Shown in pieces: positions 52,171 to 60,431 of a stretch of 64,000 nucleotides of DNA. The position numbers and the translations under genes are program-made. The notes under the pieces were generated by a model, which worked only from the letters and a program-made list of their open reading frames with translations, was not told the DNA's origin and ran no database searches. Origin of the DNA: Stenotrophomonas indicatrix (GTDB lineage Bacteria > Pseudomonadota > Gammaproteobacteria > Xanthomonadales > Xanthomonadaceae); assembly GCA_041545745.1 (NCBI GenBank), contig CP168152.1:2726001-2790000 (forward strand), read 5' to 3'. Numbering within the stretch: the stretch's first letter is position 1; each line of letters begins with the position of its first letter.

Positions 52171-52272
52171 GAAGCTTCCCGTGTCTTAGTCCATTGGTTA
52201 TGGCTCAAGATTCAGGAAGCGCAATAGCTTGAAAACCCTTATTTTTAAGTGCTTTCGTTGCCTAGGATGGAT

Positions 52273-52773
52273 TCACTCTCGTGATCGATCAACAGCAAAA
52301 ATCCGACCAAGACTGACGAACGGTCGGGATGGATGGCACAGCTCCGCAGTCCACTTTGCGTATCGATTGACCGCCCCTCTTGGGGCCTCACCGAGGCACT
52401 TCCCATTGATGCCGAAAGCGAACTTATCAGGGCCGCCCCATCGCTCTGGCATGCCGCCAATGAGGATCGGTCCGGACGCAGTGACCGACAGAGAAGCCGT
52501 TTCGAATACGTCACGCGTTGGCATTACGCCGGCGGGAATGGCAGGGAACCACGCGAAGGGCTCAGCCAATGTGAGGCAGCTTTGCATTGCTTCGACCCCT
52601 TTGAAGAGCGTGCCCACTCGCTCCCCTTGAAGCATGATGAAGCTGGGGACGGGGGCGCCTTCTGAATGTTCGTGGCTAACAAAGAATGCCCAAGCCTCGC
52701 GAAACCGAAAAATGCTGCCGGGGGCAAGATCTTGTGGCACGCGTTCTGCGAACGCCTCTGCTGGCATGAACAT
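52273..52773 (-). CDS. Hypothetical soluble protein
   Basis: A 166-residue protein starting MFMPAEAFAERVPQDLAPGS with no signal peptide. It has many aromatic residues and a segment VGTLFKGVEAMQSCLTLAEP. It is the third gene of a minus-strand run with the DUF4062 and membrane protein genes. No family is recognised. Confidence 0.6.
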   Translation of the reverse strand: MFMPAEAFAERVPQDLAPGSIFRFREAWAFFVSHEHSEGAPVPSFIMLQGERVGTLFKGVEAMQSCLTLAEPFAWFPAIPAGVMPTRDVFETASLSVTASGPILIGGMPERWGGPDKFAFGINGKCLGEAPRGAVNRYAKWTAELCHPSRPFVSLGRIFAVDRSRE

Positions 52774-52878
52774 GGATCACCTCGATATCTGAGCGCAACA
52801 TGCTGCTGGATCAAGCCCCTTAGGGAAAGGACTTTGGAGATACACATGGCGACATCGTCGACATACCCCTCAAGCGTC

Positions 52879-54000
52879 TTATGAAGACCATTGGCGCCGA
52901 AGCAAGACAAGCAAATCCTCCACCAAAGAGTGGAGCTGAACGCGTAGAACTGCACGCTGATGATGCGCGGGCCTCAGCGTGACAGGCGCTGGCGCTTCAC
53001 CCCATCGCATGGCCATCGACATGGACTGGGGACTCTGCTGATGCTCGGCGGTCGTTCGCCAGGTAGCGCCATCGTTGCCAGTGATCCGTACCGCGACAAC
53101 CAAATGGGTCAGTCTCTCGGTGGGATCGACGTGCGATAGCAGCCAGTTGGCAAAGGTCAACGATGCGGTGAGCTGAGATTTAACCTCCTCCTCCAAGAGC
53201 ACCATTGAACCCATGCTGCCAGGCGCAGGGGGAATGGGCAGGCGTATTTGGATGTCTCCCGTGGGCCAGAGAGCGATTTTGGCGTCCACGTGGCCGTGCC
53301 GTTCTTGAAGCAGCACCAACGTCTCCCCTTGCATGGTCGCGCGCGCGCCATGCTCAGAACTCAGGATGCGCGGGTTGGCAAACATGGCGCGCTGCTTGAT
53401 CTCCTCGCCAAGCGTGGACACTTCCATCTGGGCTGGGCGGAGGATGCTCTGCTCGGGACCCACCGCAACAACCACCTCCAACGCGTTCCCACTCATGCGC
53501 TGGTTCGTCTCGCCTCCGCAGAGCGCAAGTGCCCGAGCGAGCAAGGCATCCGGGTTGAACGGGCCAACTGCGTTGGCCAAATCGTAATCGTGAACCGCTT
53601 GGACCACCTTGTCGGAAAGCTCTTCGAGCGTCTCAAAGTGAGCACGGAAAAGCCCCGCTTCCCACGTGCCAAGCTCATTCACCAAAGCCTGTTGCTCGGT
53701 CTCGAGCTCTTCCCCAGCCTTCATAAAGACCATCAGCGACTTGCTGCCTAACGCCTCGCGCACCTCTTCGTGAGTTGCAGACAAACCAGACGCTTGTTTG
53801 GCGCCGTAGCGCGCGCCAAGGATTAGAATCACGAGATCGGCCTGCCGCAATCCCGTGAGGCAGGCGATCTGGGGCGAGTTGGGCTGCGCAGGGAAGTCTT
53901 CGGCCATCACCGCTTGGTGCCGAAGCGTCGACAGTGCTCGCCTAACCACCGCTCGCTCGGCCTCCATCCCGCTGATAAGTGAACTGATAAAAACCTTCAT
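52879..54000 (-). CDS. DUF4062-domain protein
   Basis: A 373-residue protein whose N-terminus is a DUF4062 domain (MKVFISSLISGMEAERAVVR, SPQIACLTGLRQADLVILIL, GARYGAKQASGLSATHEEVR). The fold is related to TIR and nucleoside-deoxyribosyltransferase domains, and members appear in defence or signalling systems, often as the effector or sensor. The C-terminal 250 residues match nothing I know and have no transmembrane helix. It lies 61 bases downstream of a small membrane protein gene, probably in one operon. Confidence 0.8.
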   Translation of the reverse strand: MKVFISSLISGMEAERAVVRRALSTLRHQAVMAEDFPAQPNSPQIACLTGLRQADLVILILGARYGAKQASGLSATHEEVREALGSKSLMVFMKAGEELETEQQALVNELGTWEAGLFRAHFETLEELSDKVVQAVHDYDLANAVGPFNPDALLARALALCGGETNQRMSGNALEVVVAVGPEQSILRPAQMEVSTLGEEIKQRAMFANPRILSSEHGARATMQGETLVLLQERHGHVDAKIALWPTGDIQIRLPIPPAPGSMGSMVLLEEEVKSQLTASLTFANWLLSHVDPTERLTHLVVAVRITGNDGATWRTTAEHQQSPQSMSMAMRWGEAPAPVTLRPAHHQRAVLRVQLHSLVEDLLVLLRRQWSS

Positions 54001-54061
54001 TCAGAACTCCGTGGGGTAAGAGAGCAGCCAGATTTCCAAGTTACCGAGGAGCATTCCCAGT

Positions 54062-54499
54062 CTAGGTCTTCGCCTGGCGAAGCTCCAGACGCTTCTCTGC
54101 CAGCTCAATACGCGCTCGTTGGCGTTCGATGTATGCGTCGCCCTTGCGCAAGCGAATCAACATACCGAGCGGATAGATCACGCACCCATAGATCGAAAAA
54201 CCTAGGACACCCAGTCCTGGAGCGATCCACTTCGCCCCACCCGTCATGAAGGCAAAGAGGGTGAGCATGATGGCGATCCCTAAGATGCCAAAGCAACAAA
54301 GAACCTGGATCAGAAGGAACTGCAAGACATTGAGCCGATCTGCGCTGAGCTGCTCAATTTTCCTCAGCTCGGCTCGATTGATTGCCAAGCCCATTTGTTC
54401 GTTCCAGAAGCTCACCTTTCCGTAGGCCCAACGCGCCAGGAAAATCACTATTGAAGCCGCTACCCCGCCGATCACCGCCTGCGAAAGCCAATTGTCCAT
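54062..54499 (-). CDS. Three-helix membrane protein next to the DUF4062 gene
   Basis: A 145-residue protein with helices at about residues 7-27, 63-85 and 92-112 and a long charged coiled-coil tail (RKGDAYIERQRARIELAEKR). It is upstream of the DUF4062 gene and on its strand. Such a membrane partner with a coiled tail may anchor the DUF4062 protein. No family is recognised. Confidence 0.65.
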   Translation of the reverse strand: MDNWLSQAVIGGVAASIVIFLARWAYGKVSFWNEQMGLAINRAELRKIEQLSADRLNVLQFLLIQVLCCFGILGIAIMLTLFAFMTGGAKWIAPGLGVLGFSIYGCVIYPLGMLIRLRKGDAYIERQRARIELAEKRLELRQAKT

Positions 54500-54617
54500 G
54501 TGTCATCCAAATAGTCGGGAAGAGAGATAGAAGTGAACTGCTCCGTTTTGAGTCAACGGACCATGAACGCTGAGGGGCGACGTAGGGTGCCGGTATGCCG
54601 GCACCCTGGATGAAGCA

Positions 54618-54836
54618 TCAGCTGGTATGGCACGCATTGGCGCAGTAGTAGCAGCCGTTGATGCGGCTCTGCGGCCAATTGGCTTTCGCAGCAGCCACGG
54701 CCTGCCTGCAAGTCAAATGAGATCCCAGACTGATCTGGTTAGCCGCCAACGGCATGTAGGTGCATCCAGTAGTGGTGTTATGCACCTCATGGTCGCCGTT
54801 GGTCTGGGGGTTTTGGTTGATGATGAAGTTCGGCAA
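54618..54836 (-). CDS. Small Cys-rich conserved protein
   Basis: A 72-residue protein: MPNFIINQNPQTNGDHEVHN, TTTGCTYMP, SHLTCRQAVAAAKANWP, INGCYYCANACHTS. Five Cys (GC, TC, GCYYC, AC) and several His suggest zinc binding or disulfides. Proteins with this exact layout recur in diverse bacteria and, from memory, next to the two small proteins encoded just upstream. The function is not known. Confidence 0.8.
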   Translation of the reverse strand: MPNFIINQNPQTNGDHEVHNTTTGCTYMPLAANQISLGSHLTCRQAVAAAKANWPQSRINGCYYCANACHTS

Positions 54837-54901
54837 AGCGCTTCTCCTGAAACTGACAGCAGCTAAGAGGTCGGCGGCGCCTTAGCACCACCGACCGTCA
54901 C

Positions 54902-55072
54902 TTACTTTTCCTTGCGCACGCCCTTGAAGGGCGTCTTGTCTGCTTTGACGTCCATGAAGCGCCCGGTGCCAGTGTCGCGCTTGACGAAATTGCCGGCCGG
55001 GGTCTGTGTTTGCGAACGGTTGCGCACGGCGCCATTGCGGTGACCGTCGCCTTTCGGTGGATTGGTAGCCAT
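54902..55072 (-). CDS. Small basic conserved protein
   Basis: A 56-residue protein: MATNPPKGDGHRNGAVRNRS, QTQTPAGNFVKRDTGTGRFM, DVKADKTPFKGVRKEK. The pattern of Arg-rich start, NRSQT, FVKRD, GxFM, KTPFKGVRKE marks a small conserved family common in proteobacterial genomes. It is likely disordered and may bind nucleic acid. It lies 65 bases upstream of the Cys-rich protein gene. Confidence 0.8.
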   Translation of the reverse strand: MATNPPKGDGHRNGAVRNRSQTQTPAGNFVKRDTGTGRFMDVKADKTPFKGVRKEK

Positions 55073-55166
55073 TGAAGTTCTCGGTAGTTGAGGAAGAAAA
55101 GCACAAGAGGCGACAGGTCCTGACCGTTGAAGACGGGGCAGCGATGCTGCCCCGCACATCACCTGA

Positions 55167-55349
55167 CTACACGTCAGGAACCCAGATCGGCCAAGCTTTC
55201 AAGCCCGCAGCAGAAGCGTGGAGCTTCTTGCCGTTCTTCAAGGTAATGACTGCCCGGAAGATGAGCTTGTAGCCAGGACGAGGGGTAGCGGTCGTTGTAG
55301 ACACGGCCGGTGGTCCTCTTGGTTGAGGGCGCTCATCCGACAACTTCAA
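55167..55349 (-). CDS. Small conserved protein of the same cluster
   Basis: A 60-residue protein: after a Pro-rich start it contains RPGYKLIFRAVITLKNGKKL, then HASAAGLKAWPIWVPDV, a small beta-rich unit. It is the first gene of the three-gene minus-strand cluster ending at 54618. No function is known. The intergenic region upstream carries a plus-strand promoter and the RNA candidate. Confidence 0.75.
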   Translation of the reverse strand: MKLSDERPQPRGPPAVSTTTATPRPGYKLIFRAVITLKNGKKLHASAAGLKAWPIWVPDV

Positions 55350-55359
55350 GACTGGTGTA

Positions 55360-55387
55360 TTGACACTCTTTTGCAGAGCGCTATACT
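55360..55387 (+). promoter_or_regulatory. Strong sigma-70 promoter before the RNA candidate
   Basis: TTGACA at 55360, a 16-base spacer, TATACT at 55382. It points away from the small-gene cluster and there is no start codon for a good reading frame close by. Confidence 0.8.
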
Positions 55388-55393
55388 TTTACG

Positions 55394-55553
55394 GCTGTTT
55401 GCGAGGCAGCCAATCTTAAAGACCCCACCGGCTGAACGCCTTACAGGTGAGGTTTTTTAGCTTCATGCAGTGACCTTCTGAACCACTGCATGTTGTGTTG
55501 ATAGAATTATCACCCCCTATATCTTGGGCTCGACCATCCGGTCGGGCCCTTTT
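55394..55553 (+). ncRNA. Candidate structured non-coding RNA
   Basis: Downstream of the promoter lie three stem-loops. The first pairs accccacc with ggtgaggt (7 of 8) and is followed by TTTTTT at 55453-55458. The second is catgcagtg / cactgcatg (9 perfect pairs, 11-base loop, 55464-55492). The third is a 10-pair stem, gggctcgacc / ggtcgggccc with one G-U pair (55526-55549), followed by TTTT. The transcript could end at the first terminator (about 65 bases) or at the last (about 160). No protein is encoded. Confidence 0.55.
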
Positions 55554-55731
55554 GCGTTGGACTCTAGCACAGCATGTTGGCGAAATGTGAACTCAGTCAC
55601 GTTTTTATAGCGATATTTTTTGTTCGGTGCAGCGAATTTCAGGACGATATTGCCTGCCTCGTTCGCTCCTGTCAAAGCTTTTGTTCGGTATAGTGGCACC
55701 TGGCGCTGTGCCGGCCTTCAAGGAACTGTCG

Positions 55732-56052
55732 ATGCCCACCATTTTTGGCAATAAAATCAAGAACCTAAGGCGCGAAAAGGGTTTCACGCTTGACTCGCTC
55801 GCTGACGCCGCTGGCATGAGTAAGAGCTATTTGTGGGAGTTGGAGAACCGAGAGTCCCCTCGCCCGTCGGTTGAAAAGCTCGCCGCCTTAGCTAAGGCCC
55901 TCTCTATGGATGTGTCCTATTTCCTGGATGAGGAAGCGACGAGTCCTGAGGAGCGACATCTGGACCAAGCGTTCTTTAGGAACTACGGCGAGCTTGACTC
56001 AACCGCCAAAGAGCAGATGCGCAGGATCATGGAAACCTTCAAGAAGTCCTAA
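55732..56052 (+). CDS. XRE-family regulator of an XRE/ImmA pair
   Basis: A 106-residue protein: MPTIFGNKIKNLRREKGFTL, DSLADAAGMSKSYLWELENR, PSVEKLAALAKALSMDVSYF, then an acidic C-terminal part. Helix-turn-helix repressors of this layout control mobile elements and are cleaved or displaced through a linked ImmA protease. The next gene starts 20 bases later. The upstream 300 bases contain the RNA candidate. Confidence 0.9.
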   Translation: MPTIFGNKIKNLRREKGFTLDSLADAAGMSKSYLWELENRESPRPSVEKLAALAKALSMDVSYFLDEEATSPEERHLDQAFFRNYGELDSTAKEQMRRIMETFKKS

Positions 56053-56072
56053 CTTTGCCAAAGGATTGGCCG

Positions 56073-56933
56073 ATGAACGCTGATGTGCTTACTCCCTCCA
56101 AGGCTGCCTACCGTCTGACGCATTTGCTCAACGCAATGTCGGCGGCGCACGGGGACCCGCGTTTTCCAGTTGATGTCGTGGCTTTGGCCAAGGGGGCGGC
56201 GGAGATCTTTCACTGGAACGATCCCATCACCAACGTCGAATCGGCCGACATCAAGTCCTTTGAAGGCGCACTTTTCGCGAACGACACGCGCAGCAAATGG
56301 ATGCTGCTTTACAACCAGACATTGAAATCCGCTGGTCGCATCCGCTTCACGCAAGCTCACGAGCTTGGCCACTACCTGCTTCATCGACAAGATCGCATCG
56401 ACTTCCGGTGCGCCACGCAAGACATGGTGAGCCTGACCGAGCAAGAAGCATCAATGGAAGCCCAGGCCAACGCCTTTGCCGCAACGCTTCTGATGCCCCT
56501 GGATGACTTCCGCCAAAGCACCCAGGACGGCGCCGACTTTGGGGTGCTCGCCGACTGCGCCGATCGATATGGCGTCTCGCTGACTGCTGCTGCATTGCGC
56601 TGGATCGACCACACCGACCATTGCGCAGTGCTCATTTCTCACACCGATGGCTTCATCAACTGGTCGATCTCGAGCCGATCGGCACGGGCTGGTGGCGCGT
56701 TCTTCCGTGCGCGGCAAAGCGCAATTGCCATCGGTGAGGACACCTTAGCTGCCAACGGCCAGATCGTGCACGAACGACTGGGCGTGGAACTTCCTGCTAG
56801 CGCTTGGTTCAAGCATGCGGAAAATGGACTTAGCCTTAAAGAAATGAAGATCAGTGCCGACCAGTTCGACTACACCCTGACACTCCTAGTTTTGCCTAGG
56901 GGTTCAAAGGTTTGGGCGCCTCGGCAATATTGA
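56073..56933 (+). CDS. ImmA/IrrE-type metallopeptidase
   Basis: A 286-residue protein with the zinc site HELGHYLLHR (H96, E97, H100) and EASMEAQANAFAATLLMP, the third ligand region of the ImmA/IrrE family. Such proteases cleave the linked XRE repressor after a stress signal and so free a mobile element or defence genes. The C-terminal 130 residues match the usual C-terminal domain. The start at ATG 56073 has AAGGA upstream; a TTG at 56055 is possible. Confidence 0.92.
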   Translation: MNADVLTPSKAAYRLTHLLNAMSAAHGDPRFPVDVVALAKGAAEIFHWNDPITNVESADIKSFEGALFANDTRSKWMLLYNQTLKSAGRIRFTQAHELGHYLLHRQDRIDFRCATQDMVSLTEQEASMEAQANAFAATLLMPLDDFRQSTQDGADFGVLADCADRYGVSLTAAALRWIDHTDHCAVLISHTDGFINWSISSRSARAGGAFFRARQSAIAIGEDTLAANGQIVHERLGVELPASAWFKHAENGLSLKEMKISADQFDYTLTLLVLPRGSKVWAPRQY

Positions 56934-56982
56934 CCTCTAGCGAAACTTAGGCTTGCCCCTCGATTCTGAGGCGCTGCACTAA

Positions 56983-57861
56983 TCAGCCTCGTGAATCTGC
57001 ACGATCTCTAAAATGGGCCTCACGTCTACCGTCTCTCTCCCTGTATTGAAGCTCGAATAAACGGGATTGGTGCACGACCTGCTTGAAAGTGCGGCATCCG
57101 TACTTCTCCGGCAGCTGATCGGGCTCGCACGCTTGAATGTACCGCTGCGCGGCGGCAATGGACGTCCAACCATCCACGGACAGTTCGGACATCGCTTCCC
57201 GGAGCAGTCGAACGATTCCTGAGCTTGGCCAATCGACCGAACCATCTGGCGCATTGCCGTTGATCACCAGGTCGCGGAATACCTCAGACTGGACAAATTC
57301 GGCGACAAGTTGGCGCGCTTGCTCCATGTTCTCAGCCCAGCTGCGCAACTGCTCGAAGTGATGATCAATGCGGCAGTAGGTGGTGAGCAGCGCCTGCTCG
57401 GCGCGCGCACAGCCCGGCACGGTCCAAACGTCGTACTGGTCGATGAAGTGGTGGACCAAGTCGTTCCGGAGCCTTACCAGATCTTTGAGATCCGCTTGGG
57501 TCCGCTCAAAGTCCTCAGCGCCCATTTCAAGCCGGAGCTGCATTCGAACCGTCGCCGCCTCTCCAGAATCAGGATCGGCCAGGTCGGTGTCGCGACCAGA
57601 GCCATTGACCAGATAGGACCCTATAAGTTTCCCGACCAAGAGCCCCAAGCTCTTTGTTGACGCATCAGCAATACGAGCGGACCGGATGGCGTCCAGGGAC
57701 GATACGGGTCCACAGATCTCGTGGTGCGCCACGATGGCTTTGATCAAGCGCTCGTACTGCTGAATGCGAAGAAGGCACCGGCCCAAGAGCCGCTGCACCT
57801 CCCGCTGGGGAACTCGCAGTAGGTCAGAGGGAGAAGAGTCAACCATGCAATTCGGCTCCAT
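56983..57861 (-). CDS. HEPN and OST-HTH/LOTUS protein, predicted RNA-targeting
   Basis: A 292-residue protein with two parts. Residues about 25-190 are helical and contain LVRLRNDLVHHFIDQYD, which holds the HEPN motif R-x4-H (R132, H137) used by many ribonucleases. Residues about 225-285 (DGWTSIAAAQRYIQACEPDQ, LPEKYGCRTFKQVVHQSRLF) look like an OST-HTH/LOTUS RNA-binding domain. It is thus predicted to bind and cut RNA. ATG 57861 is listed; ATG 57846 has a better GGAG site. It is convergent with the ImmA gene. Confidence 0.8.
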   Translation of the reverse strand: MEPNCMVDSSPSDLLRVPQREVQRLLGRCLLRIQQYERLIKAIVAHHEICGPVSSLDAIRSARIADASTKSLGLLVGKLIGSYLVNGSGRDTDLADPDSGEAATVRMQLRLEMGAEDFERTQADLKDLVRLRNDLVHHFIDQYDVWTVPGCARAEQALLTTYCRIDHHFEQLRSWAENMEQARQLVAEFVQSEVFRDLVINGNAPDGSVDWPSSGIVRLLREAMSELSVDGWTSIAAAQRYIQACEPDQLPEKYGCRTFKQVVHQSRLFELQYRERDGRREAHFRDRADSRG

Positions 57862-58065
57862 GCGTATGCAAGACTATCAAGACGGGCTTATCGATTCACA
57901 GCCGGCATCAAATCTAGGCCGCGAAGCGCTGCTGCTATGCATCTAGACAGATGCCTCCAAGCCTAAATTCGACGGCCTCCAGGCGACCGACAGTCCCCCT
58001 GATCCACATTGCTCCGCTGGCGACTAGTGCCGTCGCTACACATCTAGGCACAGGGGACGCTGACA

Positions 58066-59067
58066 CTACGCGCCTTGGTTATTCCAGGATCCGGCGCTTT
58101 GACTGTCGAAGAACTCCACGGGCACCGCACCCAAAGCGTCCCGGATGATCGGAACAACCCGATTACAATAAATTTGGTCTCCGCCATACACTGAGACCGC
58201 CACGCGGCGGATGCCAGTATCTCGCATCCGCTGAAGCAGGTGGATGTCCTGATCACCCAGCCCCCATCCATAAATGACGAGCGTCTCGCGCTCGCAACCC
58301 AGCACCTCCCGATAAACCGTTGAGAGGTAGTAGCTGTTCTTGATCGAACTTACCTTCTGCTGCCAAGTTCCTTCACTCACAAACAATGGCACTACTTCCT
58401 CGCTCCGCCAGTGCGTTAGAATCGATTGAAGCAGACCAGCATCGTTGCTGTGGATCTTGAATTCCTGCTCTACGCTGTCGCGGCACAACGACAGATTCCC
58501 GTGAGGGTAGAACACTAGTGTTGTAGAACGCTGCCCACGAATAGGCGCTCTCAATCTGCGCCAATCATCTTGAAATAGCCCGTCTGCACCGAAGCAGTCC
58601 TTAATGGCATGCTCGTCATCTTGCTTATAGCCATGCATCAGGGCCCAATAGACGATGAGGTCGTAGTTCAGCGACGCAACCGTGTCGAAGTGCTTGAGAA
58701 ACTGGTAAATCGCAGGCAAGTGTTCCCTGACCTGGTCGAACTCGGGGTGAATTGCTTGCACACTTTGAATGAGACACTCTCGAACCCCCAAGTACGCCTT
58801 ACGTGTTCGGCTGTCCTCAATGCTCAATGATCGGTTGACATTCGATGCCTGCCATACGATGCGCAGGATCAATTCGAAGTCCGTTGTCTTGAAGAAAGTG
58901 AATAGCTGCTCTACATCAGAAGCCATGAGCTTGCTTGAGCTCGCCTCCCCGAGTAGCGATCCATAGGAGAAACTGGTGCTTACTGCAATGCTTGCGCCAT
59001 TTCCCAGAATGGCGGTTCCTCGATAGTTAGACGCAATGTCCGACCACTGTCGAATCGCGTAGGTCAT
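58066..59067 (-). CDS. SIR2-like DUF4917 protein
   Basis: A 333-residue protein of the DUF4917 group, related to SIR2 and STALD domains. It has AILGNGASIAVSTSFSYGSL near residues 19-38 (nucleotide site), ASLNYDLIVYWAL, FYPHGNLSLCRD with an active-site-like His, and LVIYGWGLGDQDIHLLQRMR. SIR2-like proteins in prokaryotic defence often degrade NAD+. The conserved Asn-Tyr-Asp and His are retained, so it may be active. It lies upstream of the HEPN-LOTUS gene on the same strand with a 200-base gap. Confidence 0.8.
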   Translation of the reverse strand: MTYAIRQWSDIASNYRGTAILGNGASIAVSTSFSYGSLLGEASSSKLMASDVEQLFTFFKTTDFELILRIVWQASNVNRSLSIEDSRTRKAYLGVRECLIQSVQAIHPEFDQVREHLPAIYQFLKHFDTVASLNYDLIVYWALMHGYKQDDEHAIKDCFGADGLFQDDWRRLRAPIRGQRSTTLVFYPHGNLSLCRDSVEQEFKIHSNDAGLLQSILTHWRSEEVVPLFVSEGTWQQKVSSIKNSYYLSTVYREVLGCERETLVIYGWGLGDQDIHLLQRMRDTGIRRVAVSVYGGDQIYCNRVVPIIRDALGAVPVEFFDSQSAGSWNNQGA

Positions 59068-59219
59068 AGATGCCAGTCCACTGGGGAATTTCCTACATCA
59101 TTTTTGCTTGCGCTCAGTCCGACATCCGCATCTGGCAAGCATGGAGACGAGAAACGGTAAGACTAGGTCCGTGGCAGGCGAGCTGCCTGGCTAAACACCG
59201 GACCAGTCACGCCGCATGC

Positions 59220-60131
59220 TCATTGGCTCAACAGCTTGCTCTTCTGAGCGTCGAACTCGGCTTGGGTCAAGACCCCTTGCTCCTTCAGCTTCAGAAGCTT
59301 TGCCAGTTCGTCAGCGACCGATAGGGGTTTTGCGATAGGGACCGGCGCATCTGCGGGCTCCTCTACCGAGTTGAGGACCTGAGTAGTCGTGGGGCGGTAG
59401 TCACGCTCGACGGTGAACGTGAGTGGAGAGTCGCTGCGCGTCACATCGAGCTGATAGGTCGGTGCCTTGGTGGCTTTTTCCAAGCCGTCCAAGAAGTCAC
59501 TTTCGGTCTTGAACTTCTTTCCGGCCACTGAGGTAATGACGTCTCCTGCCTTGACGCCCGCTCGGTCCGCAGCTGCACCCGGCGTCACCTCACTCACCAC
59601 GTAGCCCGCGTGCCTGCCGCGCGGAGCGACTTGCCCTAAGACTCCTAGCATGGCGTGGTTAGGGAACGTCGTTCCTGGGGGAAACGAGCCTCCCGCGCTG
59701 ACTAGGAAGTTCATGATGCTGTTATGGAAATCCGCCCCGGAGAAAGGAGCACGCTGCATCTGGCCGAATGCCATCTGGGTCTCCAGCCAACCCGATACCT
59801 GGACGCGCGATACTCCGGAAATCTCACTGACGTTAAAGCGGAAGAAACGCCGTGGCGGTGTGGAGTAGCTGTTCCCGAGCAGCATCTGCCCCATGATGGA
59901 CTGGCCGGTGCTCAATGGAGACTCGCAAACAACTTCTGTATCACCGCTGCTTACGACCGTCCACTGGACGTCCATGCATTTGCTCGACAAGCGCGAAACC
60001 GCAACCGACGCCTTGCTTGGGAACACCGCCTCCGGCATACCGCTGGGAGTTACAGCGAACAGCTGGGAACCAGCCGCAGTGAACGGCAGGACGATGGAAC
60101 CGAGCAGAAATACAAGCCTGTGAATGGTCAT
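59220..60131 (-). CDS. Exported PDZ- and SHOCT-domain protein
   Basis: A 303-residue protein with a signal peptide (MTIHRLVFLLGSIVLPFTAA). Its middle contains a PDZ domain (GYVVSEVTPGAAADRAGVKA, GDVITSVAGKKFKTESDFLD) and its end a SHOCT domain (ADELAKLLKLKEQGVLTQAE, FDAQKSKLL). PDZ modules bind peptide ends; SHOCT domains are short oligomerization modules. No protease motif is seen. ATG 60131 is chosen to give the signal peptide; the frame continues to 60173. Confidence 0.85.
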   Translation of the reverse strand: MTIHRLVFLLGSIVLPFTAAGSQLFAVTPSGMPEAVFPSKASVAVSRLSSKCMDVQWTVVSSGDTEVVCESPLSTGQSIMGQMLLGNSYSTPPRRFFRFNVSEISGVSRVQVSGWLETQMAFGQMQRAPFSGADFHNSIMNFLVSAGGSFPPGTTFPNHAMLGVLGQVAPRGRHAGYVVSEVTPGAAADRAGVKAGDVITSVAGKKFKTESDFLDGLEKATKAPTYQLDVTRSDSPLTFTVERDYRPTTTQVLNSVEEPADAPVPIAKPLSVADELAKLLKLKEQGVLTQAEFDAQKSKLLSQ

Positions 60132-60431
60132 GTGCGCTCCCCCTAGAGCATTCGACGTCAAGCATTCCCGCAATAGTAGCCGTTTTAACGAAAACTACAC
60201 AGGTCAGGGGCGGCCCGCCGACACGCTCCTGCTAGACCGAAGCAAACAGCCCGGCCCGGGGAACTGAACGGCGGGAAGCCGGATAACGTCGAGCAGCTGC
60301 GTCGGCGAGCTGGCCGGATTGAAGCACAACCCGGCAACCCGGGGAATACTGCAATACTGGATCGCGAGGACGCTGAGCTTGACGTCCGGGGCGCGGTGAC
60401 TTCCCCTTCTGATAAGAGCTTAGGCGGTGAA
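60132..60431. other. Intergenic region without a recognised gene
   Basis: About 300 bases, GC-rich at 60200-60400, with short frames on both strands but no family features. A promoter for the following plus-strand gene is expected. It may be a recombination remnant. Confidence 0.4.

Noticed and set aside
52201..52235. Second oriT near the second relaxase-like gene (taagtgctttcg)
   Set aside because: Only the TAAGTGC part matches and no clear inverted repeat precedes it.
55517..55699. 60-codon minus-strand frame over the RNA candidate
   Set aside because: It runs through the terminator hairpin and has no ribosome site or family features.
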